Shown: positions 57,756-64,000 of the stretch, one piece after another
How positions within the stretch are numbered: position 1 is the first letter of the stretch
How the letters are laid out: every line of letters starts with the position of its first letter
From: Janthinobacterium sp. 344
GTDB taxonomy: Bacteria; Pseudomonadota; Gammaproteobacteria; Burkholderiales; Burkholderiaceae_D
Direction: 5' to 3'
DNA length: 64,000 nucleotides
Assembly: GCF_900112025.1 (NCBI RefSeq)
Contig: NZ_FOKL01000002.1
Location: 396,339 to 460,338 of the forward strand
Translations under genes and position numbers: made by a program
The notes under the pieces: generated by a model
The model's input: the letters and a program-made list of their open reading frames with translations, nothing else
Told to the model about the DNA's origin: nothing
Databases searched by the model: none

Positions 57756-58859
57756 ATGCACACCACCGACACCGCCCCGCGCAAGACAGGCTTTCCCTAC
57801 CGGCGCCTGCTGGCCGATGCGCGCTATGCGCTGCTGCTCAACGTCCTGTGTGCCGTCTTCATCACCTACGTGCTGAGCGGAGGACAAAGCTTCTGGCTCA
57901 ACCTGCTTGCCTCCATGTGCATCGGCGGCATCGTCTTCCTGCTGATCGACGGCATCCGCCTGGCATGGTGGGGCGAGGACCGACGCGCCCCCTTGCTGCC
58001 TTTCACCATCCTCGTCATCGCCAGCGCCGCCGTGGCGCAGGTGGCCGGCACCATGCTGTTCGGCTGGCTGGCACATATCGACGTTCCCGCGCCCATCGCC
58101 ATCTCGTCGCGCAACGTCGGCATGACGGTGTTCACGCTGGCGGCGGCGGGCGCAGCCATCCTGTTCTTTGGCAGCCGGGAAAAGATTGCACGTCTTCGCA
58201 TGGAAGCGGCGCAAGAAAAAGCCCGTGCCGAATCCGTGGCGCGCCAGGCCATGCAGGCCCAGCTGCAATTGCTGCAGGCGCAGATCGAGCCGCACATGCT
58301 GTTCAATACCCTGGCCAACCTGCAGGGGCTGATCAGCTTTGATCCGGAACGGGCCCAGCTGCTGCTTGACCAGCTGATCCAGTATCTGCGCGCCACGCTC
58401 AGCTCCTCGCGCGCCGGCGCCACCACCCTGGCGCAGGAGTTTTCCCTCATGCAAGCCTACCTGGGCCTGATGGCGATCCGCATGGGCGCGCGCCTGACGT
58501 ATGCGCTGGACTTGCCCGATGACTTGCGCCAGATCAAGGTGCCCCCCATGCTGCTGCAACCGCTGGTGGAGAACGCCATCCAGCACGGACTGGAACCGAA
58601 GATCGAAGGCGGCCATATCCATGTGCAGGCATCCATCGACAGCGGCATGCTGACCCTCACCGTCAGCGACGACGGCCTGGGCCTTGATCACCCTGGCCAG
58701 ACCAAGGGCACGCAGCTGGGCGTGGCGAATATCCGCGAACGGCTACAGGCCATGCATGGCGACCTGGCCAGCCTGTCGCTGAGCGCCAACGAGCCGGCAG
58801 GCGCGACCGCCCGCCTGACCTTTCCTTTCCACACTACCACCACGAGCCCCCTGCCATGA
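57756..58859 (+). CDS. sensor histidine kinase, LytS/AlgZ type
   Basis: 367 residues. Four membrane helices (about 20-145: YALLLNVLCAVFITYVLSGG start), then a coiled region (REKIARLRMEAAQEKARAE), the H-box AQIEPHMLFNTLANLQG and an HATPase domain (PMLLQPLVENAIQHGLEPK, SDDGLGLDHPGQTKG). The His in QIEPH is the phosphorylation site of this family. It overlaps its response regulator by 4 bases (ATGA). Signal unknown; no dedicated sensor domain beyond the membrane part. Confidence 0.93.
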   Translation: MHTTDTAPRKTGFPYRRLLADARYALLLNVLCAVFITYVLSGGQSFWLNLLASMCIGGIVFLLIDGIRLAWWGEDRRAPLLPFTILVIASAAVAQVAGTMLFGWLAHIDVPAPIAISSRNVGMTVFTLAAAGAAILFFGSREKIARLRMEAAQEKARAESVARQAMQAQLQLLQAQIEPHMLFNTLANLQGLISFDPERAQLLLDQLIQYLRATLSSSRAGATTLAQEFSLMQAYLGLMAIRMGARLTYALDLPDDLRQIKVPPMLLQPLVENAIQHGLEPKIEGGHIHVQASIDSGMLTLTVSDDGLGLDHPGQTKGTQLGVANIRERLQAMHGDLASLSLSANEPAGATARLTFPFHTTTTSPLP

Positions 58860-59725
58860 CCAAGCAAGTTCCGCGCGCCCTCATCGCCGAAGACGAACCC
58901 ATCCTCGCCGCCGCCCTCGCGCACGCCTTGCAGCGGCTGTGGCCGGAACTCGACATCGTCGCCACCTGCCCGAATGGCGTGGAGGCCTTGCGCCAGGGAC
59001 TGGCGCTGCAACCCGACATCCTCTTTCTTGACATCAAGATGCCGGGCAAGACAGGGCTGGAAGCGGCCGAGGAACTGGCCGAGCAATGGCCCGCTGGCAC
59101 GCCGTTCCCGCACATCGTCTTCGTCACCGCGTACGATGAATACGCGCTGGCCGCCTTCGAGCACGCGGCCGCCGATTATGTCTTAAAACCCGTCAACGAT
59201 GCCCGCCTTGGCAAGACAGTGGAACGCCTGCAGCAGCGCTTGCGCGATAGCCATGCGGCACTGGCCGCGCCATCGGCGTCCATAGCAGCGGCAACGCCGG
59301 CAGATTCGGCAAGGCACGCCGTCGCCCCCAGCCTGGCCAGCAGCGATGACAAGCTGGCCCATTTGCTGGCCCAACTGCAGGCGCTGACGCCACCGGCCCC
59401 GCGCCTGCAGATGATACGGGCGGCCGTGGGCAACAGCGTGCGCATGATCGCGCTGGCCGACGTCGTGTATTTCGAGGCGCTGGACAAATACATCAACGTC
59501 GTCTGCCGCGACAGCGAAGCACTGATCCGCACCAGCCTGAAGGAACTCCTGCCCCAGCTGGACCCGCAGCAATTCTGGCAAATCCACCGGGGCACCATCG
59601 TCAACGCCAGCGCCATCGCCAGCGCCGTGCGCGACGAGGCGGGCAAGCTGTCGCTGACCTTGCGCCAGCACGGGGCGCAGCTACGCGTCAGCCCGCTATA
59701 TGCCCATCTGTTCCGCCAGATGTAA
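58856..59725 (+). CDS. LytTR-family response regulator
   Basis: 289 residues. Receiver domain (about 5-125) with acidic pair AEDEPIL, phospho-Asp in ILFLDIKMPGKTGLEA and the conserved Lys in YVLKPVNDARL. An Ala/Ser-rich linker (135-165) leads to a LytTR DNA-binding domain (about 185-289: VRMIALADVVYFEALDKYINV and WQIHRGTIVNASAI). Pairs with the kinase just upstream. Target genes are not apparent; no obvious LytTR direct repeat was found nearby. Confidence 0.95.
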   Translation: MTKQVPRALIAEDEPILAAALAHALQRLWPELDIVATCPNGVEALRQGLALQPDILFLDIKMPGKTGLEAAEELAEQWPAGTPFPHIVFVTAYDEYALAAFEHAAADYVLKPVNDARLGKTVERLQQRLRDSHAALAAPSASIAAATPADSARHAVAPSLASSDDKLAHLLAQLQALTPPAPRLQMIRAAVGNSVRMIALADVVYFEALDKYINVVCRDSEALIRTSLKELLPQLDPQQFWQIHRGTIVNASAIASAVRDEAGKLSLTLRQHGAQLRVSPLYAHLFRQM

Positions 59726-59866
59726 AACGGTGACAAGTCCGCACAGAACCGCAGCGAGCGGCAGTGCATAGGGGCAGAGAAGCGCAGTTGTGCGAATGCG
59801 CGGGACACCCATTGCGAGAGCATCGCCGGCCGCACATCACGACGCGCAGCAGCTTTTGACAGCTGT

Positions 59867-60193
59867 TTAATGTAACTGGTGCTTCAGGTCCGACAGTTCA
59901 TCATGGACCTTGAGCACGGCGCGCTGCATTTCCGGCGTCAGGCCGGAGGCCGTGCCGCAAGCCTTCTTGGCGCGGTCGCCCAGGGATTCCATCTGGTCAA
60001 CGACTTGGCGGATGCGCGCATCGTCGTGCGTGTCGATGGCTTGCCGTACGGCGCTCTTCTGCTGATCGAGCTGGTTGATGCAATCCTTCAAATCCATCGG
60101 CATGCCCTGCTCCTTGCCGCACAGCTGCGCCGCCTGGCCGATCGCCTGCTCGATGGCGCCGAAACGCCGTGCCACTTCATTTGCCTGCAACAT
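59867..60193 (-). CDS. hypothetical helical protein
   Basis: 108 residues from ATG 60193, chosen for ACAGGAGG 6 bases upstream. It is predicted all-helical: MLQANEVARRFGAIEQAIGQ, CINQLDQQKSAVRQAIDTHDD and VHDELSDLKHQL (long runs shortened). Two cysteines (AAQLC, KDC) and later KACGT. No signal peptide or recognised family. Confidence 0.7.
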   Translation of the reverse strand: MLQANEVARRFGAIEQAIGQAAQLCGKEQGMPMDLKDCINQLDQQKSAVRQAIDTHDDARIRQVVDQMESLGDRAKKACGTASGLTPEMQRAVLKVHDELSDLKHQLH

Positions 60194-60370
60194 GGTGACC
60201 TCCTGTTCGCGTGGTATCCGGGTTGGATCACCAGGCTGGCGCAGGGTTCCCCGCCGACCGTCATCGCCTTGAAATTTCCATGTGGCACTTTTATGTAAGC
60301 GCTTGTGACATTCCAGATAATTATCAAATACTTCAGATACATTGGCGTACCTAAACAGCCATGCCTGCCC

Positions 60371-61009
60371 ATGACCACGCTTTCGACACTTCCACGCCGC
60401 GCGCCCGGCCTGCTGCTGGTCGCCGTGCTGCATCTGGCACTGCTCTACGCGTTCCTGCAGTCACGGCCCCGGCATGGGGTGGACGACACGCCCCGGGGCC
60501 CGGCAATTCAATGGCTGCGCCACACGGCGCCGGCACCGGTCAAGCCCACCATCGCGCCCGCGCCACGGCCGGCCGAAAAAGTCGTCATCGTGCGCCAGGC
60601 CGCGCCCATCTCCGTGCCGCGTCCCGCGCCATCGGTCCCGGCGGAAGCTGCGCCGGCGCCGGCGCCGCAGGCGGAAACGCCAATGCCTGGCAGACCCCGC
60701 GCGGCCGATATCCTGGCGCAGGCAAAACGCGACGTGGGCAAGATCGACAAGGATTTGCGCAAGGAGTTTCCGCAGCGCGGCGAGCAAAAATTCGAGGACA
60801 CGGCGTACAAGCGCATGCAGCAAGGCTTTGCCGACGCCTACGCGGCCGTGCCGCCGAAATGGTACGAGGCGTCGAAAATCGAGGAAGTGGGCGCGAATGC
60901 GGCCAGGGGCAGCCGCACGTATAAAATCACCAGCGCGCTGGGCACCTTGTGCGTGACCACGGGCGCCGGCAAGAATGGGGAAACGATGATCGGCAACTGC
61001 CCCAAATAG
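60371..61009 (+). CDS. hypothetical membrane-anchored protein with Pro/Ala linker
   Basis: 212 residues from the ATG at 60371; the longer frame has no ribosome site. A TonB-like N-terminus (one membrane helix, about 13-30, GLLLVAVLHLALLYAFL) leads to a Pro/Ala linker and a C-terminal domain (about 115-212) ending TTGAGKNGETMIGNCPK with KDLRKEFPQRGEQKFED. No TonB C-terminal motif is seen. Function unknown; periplasmic by topology. Confidence 0.65.
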   Translation: MTTLSTLPRRAPGLLLVAVLHLALLYAFLQSRPRHGVDDTPRGPAIQWLRHTAPAPVKPTIAPAPRPAEKVVIVRQAAPISVPRPAPSVPAEAAPAPAPQAETPMPGRPRAADILAQAKRDVGKIDKDLRKEFPQRGEQKFEDTAYKRMQQGFADAYAAVPPKWYEASKIEEVGANAARGSRTYKITSALGTLCVTTGAGKNGETMIGNCPK

Positions 61010-61014
61010 CCGCC

Positions 61015-62313
61015 TCAGGCCACCGCCTCGCGCGCGCCCAGCGGCTGCAGGTGGCGCAGGCGCAAGGCGATCAGCACGCCGCCGCCCAGGCACAGGCCCA
61101 GCATGATGATGACGCCCGTCCAGCCGTCGAAGCCCCACATCATGCCCGAGGCGGAACCGATCAGGCTGGAACCGAGGTAATAGAACAGCAGATAGAAGGC
61201 CGAGGCCAGCGCCTGCGGCGCGCGGGCGCGGCGGCTGACCCAGCTGCTGGCGATCGAATGCGAGGCAAAGAAGCCGAACGTGGCCAGCGCCATGCCGATG
61301 ACGATCAGCGGCAGCGAATCGAACAGGGTCAACAGAATGCCGGCAAGCATCACCGACAGCATGATCCACAGCACGCCCCGGCGCCCCAGCCGGTCCACCA
61401 GGCGGCCGGCCCAGACGGAACTGAAGATACCGATCAAGTACAGGAACGCCAGCAGGCCGACCGTGCTCTGGCGCAGGCTGAAGGGCGCGGCCAGCAGGCG
61501 GTAGCCGATGTAGTTATACAGGCTGACGAAGCAGCCCATCAGCACGAACGCCAGGCAGAACAGCCATGGCAGGCCGCGGTCGGAAAAGTGCTGCTTGATG
61601 GCATGCGGCAAGGCGTTCCAGCCCTTGGTACTGGGCACGAAGTTTTTTGACGCGGGCAGGCTGCGCCAGAATTCGGCCGCCGCCAGCACGCCGGCCACGC
61701 CCAGCACACCCAGGGCCCAGCGCCACGAGAGGAAATCGCTGAGCATGGAAGCGATCAAGCGTCCCGACATGCCGCCAAACGCGCTGCCGGCGATGTACAG
61801 CCCCATCGACAGCCCCAGCGACGGGCCTTCGATTTCCTCGCCCAGGTAGGCCATGGCCACGGCCGGCATGCCGCCCAAGGCCACCCCCAGCGCGGCGCGG
61901 ATGGCCAGCAGCTGGCCAAAGTCCTGGGCGAACGCGGACAGAATGGTCAATACGGCGGCGGACAACATCGACGCCACCATCAACGGCTTGCGGCCCACGC
62001 GGTCCGAGACGGCGCTGAGCAGCACCAGCGAGATGGCCAGCAAGCCGCTCGAGACGGACAGCGACCAGCTGCTTTGCGCAGGCGTCAGATGAAACTGCTG
62101 CGACAGCAGCGGGAACAGGGGCTGGATGCAATACAGCAGGCTGAAGGTGGAAAAGCCGCCGAAGAACAGGGCGCGGTTGCTGCGCTTGAATTCGATGGAC
62201 CCCTTGGCGATGGCCGTGCGGGCAGCGGGAGCGGAACCGGGACCGGTACCAGGAGCGGAAACCGGAATGGCGGAAGGTGCGGCGGGGGCAAAGGCAAGCG
62301 ATGAATCAGACAT
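61015..62313 (-). CDS. MFS transporter (YnfM-like)
   Basis: 432 residues, about 12 membrane helices. ALFFGGFSTFSLLYCIQPLFPLL at the start (shown cut), SDRVGRKPLMVASML is the classical MFS loop 2-3 motif, and GMPAVAMAYLGEEI follows; ASSWVSRRARAPQALASAFYLLFYYLG contains the YnfM-type motif (cut to parts). Probable drug or metabolite exporter. It is divergent from a LysR gene, whose product is the likely regulator. Confidence 0.9.
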   Translation of the reverse strand: MSDSSLAFAPAAPSAIPVSAPGTGPGSAPAARTAIAKGSIEFKRSNRALFFGGFSTFSLLYCIQPLFPLLSQQFHLTPAQSSWSLSVSSGLLAISLVLLSAVSDRVGRKPLMVASMLSAAVLTILSAFAQDFGQLLAIRAALGVALGGMPAVAMAYLGEEIEGPSLGLSMGLYIAGSAFGGMSGRLIASMLSDFLSWRWALGVLGVAGVLAAAEFWRSLPASKNFVPSTKGWNALPHAIKQHFSDRGLPWLFCLAFVLMGCFVSLYNYIGYRLLAAPFSLRQSTVGLLAFLYLIGIFSSVWAGRLVDRLGRRGVLWIMLSVMLAGILLTLFDSLPLIVIGMALATFGFFASHSIASSWVSRRARAPQALASAFYLLFYYLGSSLIGSASGMMWGFDGWTGVIIMLGLCLGGGVLIALRLRHLQPLGAREAVA

Positions 62314-62355
62314 GGCCGTGTTTCGGAAAGGAAGCGAGTCTTCATCTTAGGATTG

Positions 62356-62397
62356 CCAACTCATATCGTCCAATATATATTTAAGGCCCAACTCATA
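62356..62397. promoter_or_regulatory. candidate LysR operator between MFS and LysR genes
   Basis: CCAACTCATA occurs at 62356-62365 and again at 62388-62397, 32 bases apart start to start (about three helical turns), in the 108-base AT-rich divergent gap. Confidence 0.4.
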
Positions 62398-62421
62398 CTT
62401 TAAAACGATTACTGGACGAAC

Positions 62422-63324
62422 ATGGAACTGCGCCACCTGCGTTACTTTGTCGCCGTCGCCGAGGAATTGCACTTCACGCGCGCGGCCGAGCGCCTGCACA
62501 TCGGCCAGCCGCCCCTGAGCCAGCAAATCCAGGCGCTGGAGGCAGAACTGGGGGCACAGTTGTTCGAGCGCAACAAGCGCTCCGTGCGGCTGACAGAAGC
62601 GGGCCGCCTCTTTCTCGACGATGCGCGGCGCATCCTGGCCCTGTCGGAACAGGCTGCCGTGACGGCGCGCCGGGCGCAGCGGGGCGAAGCGGGCGAACTG
62701 CGCATCGGTTTTACGTTTTCCACGCCGTTCACGCCCTACTTCGCCACCGTCATCAACCGCTACCGCCAGCAATTCCCGCACGTCACCTTGACCCTGCACG
62801 AGATGGCGACATTGCATCAGCTGGAAGCGATCTCGGCCAGGACGATGGACCTGGGCTTCGTGCGCCCGCCGGAAACGACGTACCCGGACGACATCCGCCT
62901 CACCGAGTTGCGCCAGGACCCGCTGTTCCTCGTGCTGCCCGTCGCCCACGCGCTGGCGGCCAAGGACAGCATCGCGATTGCCGACATGGCGGGCGAAGGC
63001 TTTGTCATGTACCCGAAGGATGCGGGCACGGGGATTTATCCGCAGATCTTTCGCCTGTGCAAGGCGGCCGGCTTCGTGCCCCAGGTTACGCAGGAAGCGG
63101 GCGAAGCGTCGACCATCATCGGCCTGGTGGCGGCCGGCTGCGGCATTTCCGTGCTGCCCGCCTCGTTCGACCGCATCCGCATGGACGGCGTGTGCTACCG
63201 CCCCATCGCCGACCCGCAGGCGAGCACCAGTCTATTACTTGCACAAAGGGAAGAGGAAACGTCGCCGCTGGTGGCGGCGTTCGTGAAACTGGCCGAGGAA
63301 GCGGCCATGGAAGGGGGAGCGTAG
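62422..63324 (+). CDS. LysR-family transcriptional regulator
   Basis: 300 residues. Winged HTH MELRHLRYFVAVAEELHFTR with AAERLHIGQPPLSQQIQALE (cut) and a periplasmic-binding-like effector domain (about 90-290). It is divergent from the MFS gene and probably controls it; the effector is unknown. Confidence 0.95.
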   Translation: MELRHLRYFVAVAEELHFTRAAERLHIGQPPLSQQIQALEAELGAQLFERNKRSVRLTEAGRLFLDDARRILALSEQAAVTARRAQRGEAGELRIGFTFSTPFTPYFATVINRYRQQFPHVTLTLHEMATLHQLEAISARTMDLGFVRPPETTYPDDIRLTELRQDPLFLVLPVAHALAAKDSIAIADMAGEGFVMYPKDAGTGIYPQIFRLCKAAGFVPQVTQEAGEASTIIGLVAAGCGISVLPASFDRIRMDGVCYRPIADPQASTSLLLAQREEETSPLVAAFVKLAEEAAMEGGA

Positions 63325-63354
63325 GCCGGCAGGCGCCAGCCTACGTACGCTGCC

Positions 63355-64000
63355 TTACGAGTAGTCGGCGTCCAGCTCGGAACCGGCGTAATTCTCCAGG
63401 TCCTCGAACAGGCTCTTCATGCTGGCCCGCGTGAGGATTTTCTGCACCACGGTGCAGCTGCGGCGATAGGAAGCGATGCGGTCGAGCAGCACGGGGTGAT
63501 GCTGCACGGGCACCTTGGCCACCAAGGCGGCCCAGCCTTCCTCGAAGTCGGGCTTGTTCTTGCGCACGGAACGCACGAAGCGCTCGAACTCCTTCTGGCC
63601 CGTGCGCGCGACGATGCGCCCGCCGCCTTCGATGGCGAAGATGATGGCCAGGGCGATGACACCCTCGGCATTCAAGTCGCTGTCGCTGACGGGACCGTTA
63701 TCGTGGTGGCGGCGCAGCCAGCTGGCCAGGCGCACGACGGCTTGCACTTCCTTGCGCTGTTGCAACTGCAACGCATACTTTTCATAGCCGGCCCAGTTCT
63801 GGTTCGGGTCGGCCTGGCAAATATCGATGAACAGTTCGCGCAAGCGGCGCGCGAGGTAGACGGGGTCCTGGTCGTATTCGCCGACGAGGGCGTCCTCGGG
63901 CAGCTGCGACAGTTCCTTGATCAGGCGAAAGCCCACCTGGAACGCGTGCTCGGCGCCGTGCTCGACGAGAAAATCGAGCGCGGCCTGGTCGCCTTCATGC
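63355..64000 (-). CDS. hypothetical protein (5' end outside the window)
   Basis: 215 codons are visible; the frame is open to the right window edge, so the true start is beyond 64000. Sequence from the edge reads HEGDQAALDFLVEHGAEHAFQ, cut as EHGAEHAFQ, then GFRLIKELSQLPEDALVGEYD and later ARTGQKEFERFVRSVRKNK. Helical throughout, acidic C-terminus. No signal or membrane segment is seen in this part and no family is recognised. Confidence 0.6.
   Translation of the reverse strand, partial: HEGDQAALDFLVEHGAEHAFQVGFRLIKELSQLPEDALVGEYDQDPVYLARRLRELFIDICQADPNQNWAGYEKYALQLQQRKEVQAVVRLASWLRRHHDNGPVSDSDLNAEGVIALAIIFAIEGGGRIVARTGQKEFERFVRSVRKNKPDFEEGWAALVAKVPVQHHPVLLDRIASYRRSCTVVQKILTRASMKSLFEDLENYAGSELDADYS

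Overview
The window looks like chromosomal DNA of a high-GC betaproteobacterium of the Oxalobacteraceae (Janthinobacterium/Massilia/Duganella type). This is inferred from the rpsP-rimM-trmD-rplS, etfBA and alaS sequences, the GspA/GspB pair, the TonB-receptor/GntR amino-sugar cluster and a family of GGGGTC...GACCCC intergenic palindromes. It carries no rRNA, tRNA, CRISPR array, prophage or transposase that I can recognise. Most of it is ordinary, densely packed chromosome.

Layout. 0-14.7 kb holds mixed housekeeping and envelope genes: a cut M13 metallopeptidase, an HDOD protein, a FliT-like flagellar chaperone, a FimV-like protein, fumC, an S4-domain protein, a small DUF883-like protein, a bufferin (copper-binding RiPP) operon whose modifying enzyme and partner protein are fused, a YjfB-like motility protein, mobB, a PF04185 phosphoesterase, gspB-gspA, a secreted protein preceded by an unlisted Lys-rich 35-residue ORF, and a possible PEP-CTERM-like protein. 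14.7-37.6 kb is a large amino-sugar (GlcNAc/chitin or peptidoglycan sugar) catabolon. A forward run encodes a BadF-type kinase, a GntR/UTRA regulator, NagA, a SIS-type deaminase, an ABC importer, a GH3/NagZ-like protein with a broken catalytic motif, an AmpG-like MFS permease and the ABC ATPase. It is followed by a TPR protein and a NagX-like acyltransferase. A reverse run encodes two TonB receptors, a GH18 chitinase and a second NagX. A second GntR regulator lies at the far end. AATACCA/TGGTATT motifs recur upstream of both halves and are candidate operators. The implied flow is: outer-membrane uptake by the TonB receptors, extracellular or periplasmic cleavage by the chitinase, inner-membrane import (ABC/MFS), phosphorylation, deacetylation (NagA), then deamination to fructose-6-phosphate.

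37.7-45.2 kb holds an Lnt-like/AraC pair, CBS, DUF3579, CobD-like and Nudix genes and the rpsP-rimM-trmD-rplS ribosome operon. 45.4-54 kb holds TM2 and glycine-zipper membrane proteins, an acyl-CoA dehydrogenase downstream of etfB-etfA (with an unusual inverted-repeat leader between them), a TusA-like protein and alaS. 54-64 kb holds a divergent Zur-like/ZnuD-like zinc pair sharing an operator, a glycerophosphodiesterase, a LytS/LytTR-type two-component system, small hypotheticals, a divergent MFS/LysR pair and a cut hypothetical gene.

The items that most deserve a second look are the fused BufB-BufC bufferin operon (5.9-7.9 kb), the twin-peptide inverted repeat with a terminator just before the acyl-CoA dehydrogenase (48.58-48.81 kb), the GH3 protein lacking its catalytic histidine motif, two FliA (sigma-28)-type promoters in front of motility genes, and the dispersed palindromes.
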